From positions 35,578-99,577 of the forward strand of contig JACQZR010000090.1 in the NCBI GenBank assembly GCA_016213775.1: DNA of 64,000 nucleotides. The letters are read 5' to 3'. Made by a program: the position numbers and the translations under genes. Below the pieces are notes generated by a model. That model was not told the origin of the DNA, made no database searches, and was given only the letters and a program-made list of their open reading frames with translations. Of the stretch, positions 43,502 through 52,028 are shown piece after piece (position 1 is the stretch's first letter; the number at the start of each line of letters is the position of its first letter). The DNA is from Acidobacteriota bacterium. GTDB lineage: Bacteria; Acidobacteriota; Terriglobia; Bryobacterales; Bryobacteraceae.

Positions 43502-43998
43502 AAAGGAACCTCACTGGCGGAATCTGTCATTAGCTGCCATTATCCCACATTTTGCACTGGAACCATTGGGGCTTGGTGTTCAGGCTAGAAGGGCGGCCGG
43601 GGCGCCGGCGAACGGAGATGTGCGAATCTTCGCGCCAGTGCGAATAGACCAGAGGAAAGGCGTACCCTGTTCTCGCCCTAGGGCGGATCAACGTCGATTC
43701 TGTCGCTGCCGGGCCAGGCAGTCCAATGCGCCGTTGACCGGTGGAACGCGAGTTGTACCAGCCTATCGCAATCGGCAGAAAGTCGTGTAACTGGCCAATT
43801 GAGATCTGCGCGGGAACGAGCAGCCCTCGCCAGATGGACGATTTGGAGCGGGAGAGTGTCACCTTGCGTTGGAGGGTTTCTCAAGATGCACAAGTCTCTC
43901 GCAGCCGGAACGTGAACTGATCCAAGCGGTCGAGTTAACGTGCGCGTCACGCTGTTGGTGAGATTGTAGTCCGCAAAAGGAGTCCAGTTTGAAGCGCA
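43502..43998. other. Gene-poor segment between parD and the second repeat copy
   Basis: About 500 bases without a convincing complete gene. The last 140 bases carry a TonB-receptor-like remnant. The rest has short open frames on both strands that match no family I recognise. The stretch holds the promoter region of parD at its left end. Confidence 0.45.
43860..43998 (-). pseudogene. Remnant of a TonB-dependent receptor C-terminus
   Basis: On the minus strand the segment reads RFKLD and, after one frameshift, ADYNLTNSVTR. The intact receptor at 44.8-48.3 kb has RFKLELRFEAYNLTNSV at the same place near its C-terminus. The similarity is short but includes the frame change, so it looks like a decayed copy of a receptor end. 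It abuts the start of the second direct repeat. Confidence 0.4.
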
Positions 43999-44283
43999 CT
44001 GGATGGGCGGCTGAAGATTGAGCACAGCATTCTGGATGGAGTGCGTGCGATGTTGCACCGGTTGATTGCGCAGAACGACGAGATCCGGAGTGTTGTGCCG
44101 GGAGTGATCCGGCGGGTGAGGGATGCGAAGGGGAGCGAGGTGCAGGTGCGGGTGACGGTGCCGACGGCGAACGGGTGGAAGGCGATCGCGCTGAGTGATG
44201 GGGCACGGCAGGAGTTGTTTATTAGTACCGCGATGGGGAAGGACGAGTTGGGGCGGGCGCTGGTGAGGGCGGCGGAGGGGTAG
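43999..44283 (+). repeat. Long direct repeat, copy 2
   Basis: Second copy of the 285-base repeat of 41778-42062. It lacks the first 15 bases of the gene including the ATG, and is preceded by an in-frame TGA at 43990. Confidence 0.9.
44041..44283 (+). CDS. 5'-truncated second copy of the DUF2103-like gene
   Basis: An 80-residue product from a GTG at 44041, identical to the last 80 residues of the first copy except one Glu to Gly change near the end. The first 19 residues of the family (DGRLKVEHSI part) are readable before the GTG but have no ATG or GTG. It may be expressed from the GTG, but truncation makes it more likely non-functional. The excess of silent changes shows that most divergence arose while the sequence was still constrained. 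Confidence 0.5.
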   Translation: MRAMLHRLIAQNDEIRSVVPGVIRRVRDAKGSEVQVRVTVPTANGWKAIALSDGARQELFISTAMGKDELGRALVRAAEG

Positions 44284-44312
44284 CTGGCTGTGGAAGCAGT
44301 CTGGCGTACAAT

Positions 44313-44546
44313 GTGAACGTGCACCTCTCGATCGAACTCGACAGAGAAGCTGATGGCCGCTGGATTGCCGAAGCGCTCGAACTCCCCGGCGTCATGACTT
44401 ACGGAGCAACACGCGAAGAGGCGATCAGTAATACCGAGCGACTTGCCATCGAAGTGATCGCCGATCGAATCAAGAATGGCGAGTTCCCGCCATCATCCCT
44501 CAACGTTTCGTTTCAGGTGCTGAGTAAGCAACTGGCCGGCGACTAA
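44313..44546 (+). CDS. hicB: HicB-family antitoxin
   Basis: A 77-residue protein with a GTG start, matching the HicB partial RNase H-like fold: VHLSIELDREADGRWIAEALELPGV, TYGATREEAISNTERLAIEVIADRI. No C-terminal DNA-binding domain (RHH or HTH) is present, so this is the short HicB type. The hicA toxin begins 10 bases after its stop. The antitoxin-first order is the reversed hicBA arrangement, also known in this family. Confidence 0.83.
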   Translation: MNVHLSIELDREADGRWIAEALELPGVMTYGATREEAISNTERLAIEVIADRIKNGEFPPSSLNVSFQVLSKQLAGD

Positions 44547-44556
44547 AGGCAGGCGC

Positions 44557-44736
44557 GTGCTCGCCGCTCTAGAGCGCATCGGTTGGCGAGTGAAGCGGCA
44601 AAGTGGCTCCCACAAACTGCTGGCCCGCGAGGGTTGGTCAGACTACGAGTTCGCTTTCCATGACAATGAGGAACTGGGCCGCAGGATGCTCAGTCGTGTT
44701 GCGAAACATACAGGCTTGCGGCCCGATGATTTGTAG
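44557..44736 (+). CDS. hicA: HicA-family mRNA interferase toxin (59 residues, GTG start)
   Basis: A 59-residue double-stranded-RNA-binding-like protein: LAALERIGWRVKRQSGSHKLL contains the GW pair and the catalytic His in SGSH, and ends KHTGLRPDDL, all typical of HicA. HicA toxins cleave mRNA and tmRNA and are held by HicB. The GTG at 44557 is the first possible start after an in-frame TGA. Normal HicA has about 8-12 more N-terminal residues, here partly visible as KGRR upstream but without a start codon. So the toxin may be slightly shortened. Confidence 0.72.
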   Translation: MLAALERIGWRVKRQSGSHKLLAREGWSDYEFAFHDNEELGRRMLSRVAKHTGLRPDDL

Positions 44737-44814
44737 AGACTGTGTCCGCAGCCGGATACAGCCGCGGCGCAGATGGTTATCCTACACCGCGGGTCCCGAA
44801 AAGGGCGGGCGCCT

Positions 44815-47800
44815 TTAGAAGTGTAGCCGCAGGGTGTACTGGACTTCGCGGCCGTAGTTGACCTGCGTGGTAATGCCCCCGAACTGCGTGCTGGTGACGG
44901 CGAGGTTCGGGTTGCCGGGCATGACGCTGTTGGTCAGGTTGTAGGCTTCGAAGCGCAGTTCCAGTTTGAAGCGCTCGGTGAGGCTGAAGTTCTTGGAAAT
45001 CGTACTGTCGAGGTTCCAGAAGTTCGGGCCGGTGACGCCTTCGTATTGGAATGGGTTGGTGCGCGGTGTGAACGGTGTGGCCTGCGCGAAGACCGAAGTG
45101 TCGAACCACTTGGACCATTCACGAGGCGATGGGCCCGGCGTGCCTTTCACGTCGTACTGGCCGAAGCGGAGGAACGAACCGGAGTAGAAGGTGAAGATGC
45201 TGGAAGTGGACCAGCCGCCTAGCATTGCGTTGAGCACCGGGTGAACGTTGGCGCCGAAGCGGCGTCCGCGTCCAAACGGGATGTCGTTGGTAGTGGCGAG
45301 CGTCATGCGATGGCGGGGCAGGGCGGCGTCGATCATGGTCAGTTTGTTGATGTACTGATCAGGCGCGTTGAAGAAAGCGCCGGTGCTTTCTCGGTTGTAA
45401 TTGTATCCCCACACAATGCTGTAGCCTTGTGCGAAGCGGCGCTGGACGCGCAGTTGGAGCGCTTTGTAACGGTTGTCCACTCCGGGCAGGAACGTCTGGT
45501 TGAGGTCGCCGTATTGCGGATAGGGCCGCAGTAGTGTGGAAAGCGGCACGGTGGCCTGGCTGCGCAACTGGCCGGGCATCAGCGTGGCGGGCAGACCGAA
45601 GAAGGGGTTGGCGACGGGGACCGTGAGCGCGGATTTGTAGGTGTAGCTCAACTGCGGATCGACCATGTTGAGGGACTGGTCAAAGCCGGCATTGCCGCCC
45701 TGACCTTCGGGGACCATGTTGTTCCCGAAGTTCATGAAGAATGTCCCATCAAGTTTGAAGCCGTGCATCAGATCGCGTTCGACGGTGAAGTTGAAGCGGT
45801 CGTTCATGGGGATCTTAACGTCCTGGCGCGTCCAGCTTGTCGCACCGGTTGCGCCGAGGTTGGTGTTGCGGCCGTTGCCCCGGCCCACTGGCAGGACCAG
45901 CGGATTAGTGGCCGGAAACGGATTGCTGAAGACGCCCCTGGGCACGCCCTGCGCCTGCACGGGGCCGTTGGACGTTTGCGAGTATCCGTCAGTGGAAGGG
46001 AGTCTCCAGGAATAACCGAGCACGCTCATGATGGGTACGGCATAACGCGCGTAGCCGATGCGGACGGCAGTCTTGTCATTGGCGCGGAAGGCGATGCCGA
46101 GACGCGGCAGGAAGCTGCGGTGCGGGGCATTATAGAGTCCGGGGTGCTTGTCATCGGTGTAGACCCAGGCGCCGTTGTAGGTGGGTTTCACCGCGCCAGT
46201 GATGGAAGCGACTTGCGCCGGCATGACGGGCGGGCGCGACTGGAACTCGGGGATAGGGTTGGTGAGGTCGAGGAAGCGGGCCATGCGGCCTTCTCGTTCC
46301 GAGGGCGCGGTTTCGTACTCCCAGCGGAGACCCAGATTGAGCGTCACGCGGCGGCTCAGTTTGAAGTCGTCCTGAAAAAACAATCCGTACTGATCCTGTT
46401 TTGTGTAGCGCGGCGAGACGTAGTTGGCGGTGAGGCTGTTGTCGATGCTGCCGAGCAGGAATGTGGCCCAGGCGCTGCCGTACAGCAGCGTATTGGGGGC
46501 ATTGTATGTCTCGGCGGTGAGGTTGGCGGTGAAGGGGAACGCGCCGAGATTCGGTAATTGCGAATATTCGTAACCATGACGGTAGGCCATGCCGGCCTTC
46601 ATGTAGTGACGGCCGACGTCCCGGCCGAGGCTGCCCTGGTAGGAATACTTGCGCGGGCGGTAACTCCACCAACCGCCTTTGCCGAAGGTCGCGCCGCCGA
46701 TGTTCAAGTTCGGATAGTAAATGGCGGACACGCCGGTGGTGTAGGGCTTGTACCAGGGGTTGTTGGGCCAGTATTTAGCGAGGCCGTCCTCGCCCAGTTT
46801 GGCCCACTGCGAATCGTACTCGTCTTCAGAGTAGACGACGCCCATGCGGAAGTTGATGACCGTGTGGGCATTCAGCGTGTAGACGGTGTCGAAGGCAGCG
46901 TTGAGCGCGTCCATCAGGCCGCCATTGTCGGAGGTAGTGGCAGGGGAGTTGCCGTAATTGGGATTGTCGAGCGCGGTGCGTATTACGCTGTAGCGGGCGA
47001 ACAGTTTCCACTTTGGCGTGACGACCCAGTCGGTGCGGTTGGAGATGTTCCAGTAGTCGAGGTACCAGGGGTAGGCGGTACGGAAGTTGTTGACGCCGGT
47101 GGCATCGTCACCGGGCCCATTGGGCTTCCAGATGTCGTTGAGGAAGAGTTTGGAGGTAGGGTCCATGCGGTTGGCGGGGATGATATTGCCGGCGAAGGGC
47201 AACCGTGTGACTGCGTTGGTGGCGGCGTTGGTTTGCGTGGTGATGGGATCGAAGATGACGCGCATGGCGCCGGCTTTGGTGAGGGTGCGGGTGAAGTCGC
47301 CGGCACGTTCGAGGTCGGTGGGGAGGGTCATCACTTTGGTGTACGGCTGGCGGTTCTTCCAGCGCTCATAGGTGAAAAAGGTGAAGAGTTTGTTCTTGAG
47401 GATCGGGCCACCGAGAGTGCCGCCGCCGACGTGGTTGCGCACCATATTGGGAGCGCGGCTGAAGACGTTCGATACGGCATTGAACGAAGGGTTGCGGCCG
47501 AAGTAATAGAGGCTGCCGTGATACTGGTTGGTGCCGGCCTTCATGCCGACGTTCAGCACCCCTCCGGCGGAGAAGCCGGATTCGGCATCGACGGAATTTT
47601 GCTGGACGGTGAATTCCTGCACCGCGTCCATGGGTGGCGCATAGGATCCGCGGGAGCCGACGCCGATGGGCGTGCCGTCGATCTGCACTTCGTTGCGTCC
47701 GCTGGTCTGTCCGCCCACGTCGACGCCGGTGGTGGAGAGTTGATAGAACGGATTGCGCTTGTTGACATCGGAATAGCGGTTGACGACGGCGGGATCGAGC

Positions 47801-48261
47801 AGCGCGAGGGTGAAGGGGTTGCGCGCGAGCACGGGCAGTTCGGCGAGCATCTTGCCGTCGACGGTTTGCGAGAGCGTGGTGGTATTGAACTGGAGTTCGA
47901 CTGCGGAATCGGCGACGGTGATGGTCTGGTTCACATCGCCCACGCGCATGCTGACATTGACCGTGAGGTCGGATCGCACCAGGACCTGGAGGTTCTCCTG
48001 AACGGATTTGCCGAAGCCGGGTTTCTCAGTAGTGAGGGTGTAGGCGCCGGGCTCAACGAAGTCGAACAGGTAGTGGCCGGTATCGTCGGTGGAGCGGACG
48101 GTGGCGGTTTGGGTGCTCACGTTTCGCAGCGTCACGGTCGCCTGGGCGACGGCGGCGTTCGTTGAGTCGGTGACAGTGCCTTGCACGCGTGCGCGATAGT
48201 CCTGTGACATCGCGAAGGCGGCAAGAAGAACTGAGAGAGTAACAACCGGAAGGAGCTTCAT
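44815..48261 (-). CDS. TonB-dependent receptor with carboxypeptidase-regulatory-like N-terminus (Oar-like)
   Basis: A 1148-residue outer-membrane protein. The signal peptide (LPVVTLSVLLAAFAMS) is followed by a CarboxypepD_reg-like domain (VQGTVTDSTNAAVAQATVTLRN..YLFDFVEPGAYTLT), a plug domain (about 120-250; FYQLSTTGVDVGGQ, RNEVQIDGTPIG) and a 22-strand barrel to the end YTLRLHF. This is the Oar-like family of Acidobacteriota, thought to take up or bind large carbohydrate or peptide ligands. ATG at 48261 (MKLLPVV) with GAGGTG upstream is preferred; longer readings overlap the cmk promoter region. Divergent from cmk. Confidence 0.9.
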   Translation of the reverse strand: MKLLPVVTLSVLLAAFAMSQDYRARVQGTVTDSTNAAVAQATVTLRNVSTQTATVRSTDDTGHYLFDFVEPGAYTLTTEKPGFGKSVQENLQVLVRSDLTVNVSMRVGDVNQTITVADSAVELQFNTTTLSQTVDGKMLAELPVLARNPFTLALLDPAVVNRYSDVNKRNPFYQLSTTGVDVGGQTSGRNEVQIDGTPIGVGSRGSYAPPMDAVQEFTVQQNSVDAESGFSAGGVLNVGMKAGTNQYHGSLYYFGRNPSFNAVSNVFSRAPNMVRNHVGGGTLGGPILKNKLFTFFTYERWKNRQPYTKVMTLPTDLERAGDFTRTLTKAGAMRVIFDPITTQTNAATNAVTRLPFAGNIIPANRMDPTSKLFLNDIWKPNGPGDDATGVNNFRTAYPWYLDYWNISNRTDWVVTPKWKLFARYSVIRTALDNPNYGNSPATTSDNGGLMDALNAAFDTVYTLNAHTVINFRMGVVYSEDEYDSQWAKLGEDGLAKYWPNNPWYKPYTTGVSAIYYPNLNIGGATFGKGGWWSYRPRKYSYQGSLGRDVGRHYMKAGMAYRHGYEYSQLPNLGAFPFTANLTAETYNAPNTLLYGSAWATFLLGSIDNSLTANYVSPRYTKQDQYGLFFQDDFKLSRRVTLNLGLRWEYETAPSEREGRMARFLDLTNPIPEFQSRPPVMPAQVASITGAVKPTYNGAWVYTDDKHPGLYNAPHRSFLPRLGIAFRANDKTAVRIGYARYAVPIMSVLGYSWRLPSTDGYSQTSNGPVQAQGVPRGVFSNPFPATNPLVLPVGRGNGRNTNLGATGATSWTRQDVKIPMNDRFNFTVERDLMHGFKLDGTFFMNFGNNMVPEGQGGNAGFDQSLNMVDPQLSYTYKSALTVPVANPFFGLPATLMPGQLRSQATVPLSTLLRPYPQYGDLNQTFLPGVDNRYKALQLRVQRRFAQGYSIVWGYNYNRESTGAFFNAPDQYINKLTMIDAALPRHRMTLATTNDIPFGRGRRFGANVHPVLNAMLGGWSTSSIFTFYSGSFLRFGQYDVKGTPGPSPREWSKWFDTSVFAQATPFTPRTNPFQYEGVTGPNFWNLDSTISKNFSLTERFKLELRFEAYNLTNSVMPGNPNLAVTSTQFGGITTQVNYGREVQYTLRLHF

Positions 48262-48538
48262 AACCAGGTGCACCTCAGGAAATCGGAATTTTCGCCAGTA
48301 TACACCAACGGTGTGTCGAGATGCGAGGGGTTTTACAGTTTCCGGAAAGAAATTCTGATTTCCCTTCGAAGTTCCTAGAGCTGAATGAGCGGCCGACTGG
48401 GACAAATAGTTCTCTCTTGAAACTAGTATTTCTCTCTTGAAGCGATGGCAAAGGGTCGCGCGAGGACGAGGACGGCCGCTGTACAAACGGGAGGTATCCG
48501 AGCGGGAGCGTACGAATCCACTACACTGAAAGATCCGA
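48262..48538. promoter_or_regulatory. Divergent regulatory region with a 12-base direct repeat and hairpin-element copy C
   Basis: 277 bases between the receptor and cmk. TTCTCTCTTGAA occurs twice (48410-48421 and 48430-48441), 20 bases apart, so on the same DNA face, as expected for a dimeric regulator. At 48453-48490 GGGTCGCGCG, GACGAGG and TAC..AAACGGG resemble the dispersed element of 17343-17403. Confidence 0.4.
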
Positions 48539-49225
48539 ATGTCATCACCGAAAGTGATTATCCTGGCCATTGACGGACCGGCCGGCGCCGGCAAGAGCAC
48601 GATTGCGAAACGTCTGGCGTCGCGATTGGGTTTTCTCTATATCGACACGGGCGCCATGTATCGCGCCGTTGGTTTGTGGGCTCTGCGGACAGGCACCAGT
48701 TTGTCGGACGCACACCGGCTGGAGCAACTGGCGAGTATGGCCAGGGTTGAATTGCTGGAAGGCGGCACGCGGGTGAAGTTGAATGGAGAGGACATCTCTG
48801 ATCTGATCCGCACGCAGCAGATGTCGGATGCGGCGTCGAAGGTTTCCGCGGTGCCGGGTGTGCGCCGGGCGCTGGTGGACAAGCAGCGGGAAATGGGCGC
48901 GCGGGAGAGTGTGGTGATGGAAGGCCGCGATATCGGCACCAACGTATTTCCGCAGGCGCAGGTGAAGATTTATCTCGATGCGAGTGTCGAGGTTCGAGCC
49001 GCCCGGCGATTGCGCGATTTGGAAGCAAAGGGACAGGCGGTGCCGCTGGAGCAGGTGGAGCGCGAGATCCGCGACCGCGACATGCGCGATTCGACTCGTG
49101 GGGAAGCCCCCCTGCGGCAGGCTCCCGATGCCGAGTATCTCGATACGAGCGGCATGCCGGTGGAGCAGGTGGAAGAAGCGATCCTGCGAATTTACCGTGA
49201 GCGTACGGCGAATGGAAAGGAATGA
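48539..49225 (+). CDS. cmk: Cytidylate kinase
   Basis: A 228-residue cytosolic (d)CMP kinase. The Walker A loop is GPAGAGKST (residues 13-21), followed by YIDTGAMYRAVGLWAL, the CMP-binding insert, MEGRDIGTNVFP and the LID region with RDMRDSTR. It supplies CDP/dCDP for RNA, DNA and lipid synthesis. Its end overlaps the beginning of the aspartate kinase gene by 14 bases if the ATG at 49212 is used. In most genomes cmk precedes rpsA; here aspartate kinase takes that position. Confidence 0.95.
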   Translation: MSSPKVIILAIDGPAGAGKSTIAKRLASRLGFLYIDTGAMYRAVGLWALRTGTSLSDAHRLEQLASMARVELLEGGTRVKLNGEDISDLIRTQQMSDAASKVSAVPGVRRALVDKQREMGARESVVMEGRDIGTNVFPQAQVKIYLDASVEVRAARRLRDLEAKGQAVPLEQVEREIRDRDMRDSTRGEAPLRQAPDAEYLDTSGMPVEQVEEAILRIYRERTANGKE

Positions 49226-50642
49226 GAAATTGCAGAAGTTGTTGGTGATGAAGTTCGGCGGCACGAGCATGGGCTCGGCGGACAGGATGCGCGTGGCGAG
49301 AGAGATTACTTCCACGCAGGCGAGGCAACGGCCGGTTGCGATTGTCGTGTCGGCGATGTCGAAGGTGACGGATCTGTTGCTCGATACGCTGCGCAAAGCG
49401 GAGGGCGAGGATCAGACCTCGCTGGACGCGAACCTGAAGACGCTGGAAGAGCGGCATGTGCAGACGTGCCGTGAGCTGCTGCCGGTGGAGAGGCAGGAAG
49501 CGGTTCTCATCTCATTGCATTCCATCATTGGCGAATTCCGGCGGATTGCGCAGGGGATCATGATGCTGGGCGAGCGTCCGCCGAGGTCAGTGGATGAGGC
49601 GGTTGCCGTGGGAGAGCGGCTGTCGGCGCTGTTGATGGCCGCGCATCTGGAAGCAACGGGTACGCCCGCGGAAGCTGTGAATGCCGCGGATGTGGTGGTA
49701 ACGGACGCGGTGTTCGGCAATGCGAGTCCGCTGATGGAGCAGACGCGGAATCGAGCGCAGTCGAAGTTGGGCGCGCTTCTCGAGAAGGGTGTGTTGCCGG
49801 TAGTGACCGGGTTCAATGGCGCGACCACGGATGGCCGTGCGACCACGTTGGGACGCGGCGGATCGGACTTTTCCGCATCGATTCTAGCGTCGGTGTTGGA
49901 CGCGAGCGATTTGTGGATCTGGACCGATGTGGATGGCATCATGACGGCGGATCCGCGGCTGGTGCCGCATGCGAAAGTGCTGCCGGATCTGACGTACGCC
50001 GAGGCGGCGGAGCTGGCCTACAACGGCGCGAAGGTGTTGCATCCGCGCACGCTCGCGCCGCTGGTGGAGAAGAAGATTCCAGTGTGGAGCAAGAACAGTT
50101 TCAACCTGAGCGCGGCCGGCACGAAGATCTCGCCTACCGTGGACGCTCCGATGGGACCGCGCGCGGTGACGTCGATGGCGAATGTTGCATTAGTGAGCGT
50201 CGAGCCGGCGAATCCGGAGCTGAACAGCGTGCAAGTGATGTCGCGCGCGATGGGTGCTCTGGCGGCGGCAGACGCCGAACTGCTAGCGATGACATCGTCG
50301 AGCTACCGGCAGAATTTCTGTTTTCTCATCCGGCGCGAGGAGTTGCCTCATTCGATGGCGGCGCTGGAGACGACGTTCGCGCTGGAACTGGCGCACGGGT
50401 ATTTGAAGCCGCTGGAAGTGGACGAGAACGTCGGCCTGTTGGCGATTGTGGGCGAGGGAATGCGAGGCACGCCTGGCATGGCGGGGCGCATTTTCACGGC
50501 GATTTCGCGTGAGCAGGTGAACATCATCGCGATTGCACAGGGGTCGAGCGAACTAACCATCGCGATTGTGGTGCGGCGGGATGGATTGGAGAAAGCGGTC
50601 CGCGCGGTGCACGACGAATGCCAGTTGGGCACGCGGCAGTGA
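49212..50642 (+). CDS. lysC: Aspartate kinase
   Basis: A 476-residue kinase that forms aspartyl phosphate, the first step to Lys, Met, Thr and diaminopimelate. The N-terminus holds the substrate motif MKFGGTSMGSADR, followed later by GFNGATTDGRATTLGRGGSDFSA and WTDVDGIMTADPR. The C-terminal part has two ACT-like modules (NVALVSVEP.., VGLLAIVGEGMRGTPGMAG), which usually mediate Lys or Thr feedback. Start is uncertain: ATG 49212 has no clear ribosome site, whereas an in-frame TTG at 49230 has AAAGGA 8 bases upstream. Overlaps cmk. Confidence 0.92.
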   Translation: MERNEKLQKLLVMKFGGTSMGSADRMRVAREITSTQARQRPVAIVVSAMSKVTDLLLDTLRKAEGEDQTSLDANLKTLEERHVQTCRELLPVERQEAVLISLHSIIGEFRRIAQGIMMLGERPPRSVDEAVAVGERLSALLMAAHLEATGTPAEAVNAADVVVTDAVFGNASPLMEQTRNRAQSKLGALLEKGVLPVVTGFNGATTDGRATTLGRGGSDFSASILASVLDASDLWIWTDVDGIMTADPRLVPHAKVLPDLTYAEAAELAYNGAKVLHPRTLAPLVEKKIPVWSKNSFNLSAAGTKISPTVDAPMGPRAVTSMANVALVSVEPANPELNSVQVMSRAMGALAAADAELLAMTSSSYRQNFCFLIRREELPHSMAALETTFALELAHGYLKPLEVDENVGLLAIVGEGMRGTPGMAGRIFTAISREQVNIIAIAQGSSELTIAIVVRRDGLEKAVRAVHDECQLGTRQ

Positions 50643-50662
50643 TAGTCTATTTAGACTGGGTT

Positions 50663-51586
50663 ATGAACACACGCCGACAATTTCTCTCTGTCTACACTGG
50701 CCTGGCAGCCCTGCCGCTGCTCGCCAAACCGCGTTCCGTGGATCTTTCGCGAATCAGCTTCATCACCGATGAGGCAGCCAAGTCCAGCAAAGATGCTGTT
50801 GCGTTCGCCAAACAGTACGGACTGAAGTGGGTGGAACTGCGGAACGTTCCTGGCGAGCGGATGGAGTATTTCCACCTGCCTGAGGACCGGTTGCGGGCCG
50901 AGGCGAAACTGCTGGATGAGAACGGTCTGCGGGTTTCTTTTCTGAACACCAGCCTGATGAAGGTGTATGTGCCGGGGATCATGCCGGTGCGGTGGTTGAA
51001 GGAGACTGAGGAGCGGCGCGCGGCGCGCATCAAGTCGGAAACTCCGAAGTACGAGCGGCGACTGGATGATCTGAAGAAAGCTCTGCACGCGGCGAAAGTG
51101 CTGGGTGTCGACAAGGTGCGCGTGTTCAGCGGTTGGCGTGGCGCGGATGTCCCGGCAGTGATGCCGCAGGTGGCGCAGATCCTGAACGAGATGGCGGAAG
51201 TGGCGGCGAAGGAAAAAATCTTTCTGCTGATCGAGAATGAGGGCGCCTGCAATGTGGGGTCGTGCGCGGAACTGGCGCAGATCGCCAGGATGGTGCCTTC
51301 GAAGTGGGTGGGTTTGAATTGGGACCCGATGAATGGGATGGCATTCAAGGAACAGCCCTTCCCACTGGGGTACAATCTGCTGCCGAAGAAGCGGATTCTG
51401 AATGTGCAGATCAAGGGGAAGACGATTCTGGAGTATCCGGAGAAGCTCGATTGGAAGGCGATCCTGGACACGCTGGTGAAGGATGGGTATAAGGGCCCGG
51501 TCGGGCTGGAGACGCACATCTTCGGAGAGATCCAGATTCAGAAGTCTCACGAGTCGATGAGGGAGATTGTGAGGCTGGTGAGCTAA
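50663..51586 (+). CDS. Tat-exported sugar phosphate isomerase/epimerase-like protein
   Basis: A 307-residue protein with a Tat-type signal (MNTRRQFLSVYTGLAALPLLA). The TIM barrel belongs to the xylose isomerase-like family: WVELRNVPGERMEYFHLP, FLLIENEGACN with a metal Glu, VGLNWDPMNG with an Asp, LNVQIKGK with a His-to-Gln/Lys change at the usual HxKD site, and PVGLETHIFG with a last Glu. The changed HxKD site may mean altered chemistry. ATG at 50663 is chosen for the Tat motif; the frame extends upstream into aspartate kinase. Confidence 0.82.
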   Translation: MNTRRQFLSVYTGLAALPLLAKPRSVDLSRISFITDEAAKSSKDAVAFAKQYGLKWVELRNVPGERMEYFHLPEDRLRAEAKLLDENGLRVSFLNTSLMKVYVPGIMPVRWLKETEERRAARIKSETPKYERRLDDLKKALHAAKVLGVDKVRVFSGWRGADVPAVMPQVAQILNEMAEVAAKEKIFLLIENEGACNVGSCAELAQIARMVPSKWVGLNWDPMNGMAFKEQPFPLGYNLLPKKRILNVQIKGKTILEYPEKLDWKAILDTLVKDGYKGPVGLETHIFGEIQIQKSHESMREIVRLVS

Positions 51587-51664
51587 GCGGGGAACGGACA
51601 CACGTATCGCCAGAAGAGTCAAGGCACTACGAAGTCCAGTGGAAGAACGGCTGAGTGAGGAAGC

Positions 51665-51898
51665 TTAGCTGGGCTTGCGGCTTTCCTGTAACAGCTTTGC
51701 TTTCTGATACTTCTTCTGGAAGCGGTCGACGCGGCCTTCGGTATCAATGAGCTTCTGGCGACCCGTGAAGAACGGGTGGCAGGAGGAGCAGATTTCGACG
51801 CGCACGTCTCCTTTATGTGTGCTACGGGACTTGAACTGGCTCCCGCAGGCACAAATAAAATTCACTTCGTTGTAAGCGGGATGGATTCCTTCTTTCAT
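51665..51898 (-). CDS. rpmE: Large ribosomal subunit protein bL31
   Basis: A 77-residue bL31 with the zinc-binding (C+) form: CACGS and CSSCHPFF supply the cysteines. The remainder is standard ([33 protein letters not shown]), with a longer lysine-rich C-terminus. It binds the central protuberance and helps join subunits. Convergent with the upstream isomerase gene (78 bases apart), and divergent from the amidase gene. Confidence 0.95.
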   Translation of the reverse strand: MKEGIHPAYNEVNFICACGSQFKSRSTHKGDVRVEICSSCHPFFTGRQKLIDTEGRVDRFQKKYQKAKLLQESRKPS

Positions 51899-52028
51899 GG
51901 CAACCTTACCAGTGTATCACAGGGGTGAGGGTCTCCAGCCGCGTTTTTGGGGGAATCTTCGAACTAGAGACCTTAAGCAGCGTCTAAGGTTTTTGGTGGT
52001 GCTTGCCGATGGTATTATTGGCGAACGA

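Noticed and set aside
43530..43862. 110-codon open frame on the minus strand
   Set aside because: A WYNSRS stretch recalls integrase ends, but nothing else fits and the frame is not supported.
46558..48165. Long open frame opposite the TonB receptor
   Set aside because: It is a mirror of the receptor gene in GC-rich DNA; its product is low-complexity Gly/Val/Asp-rich without family motifs.
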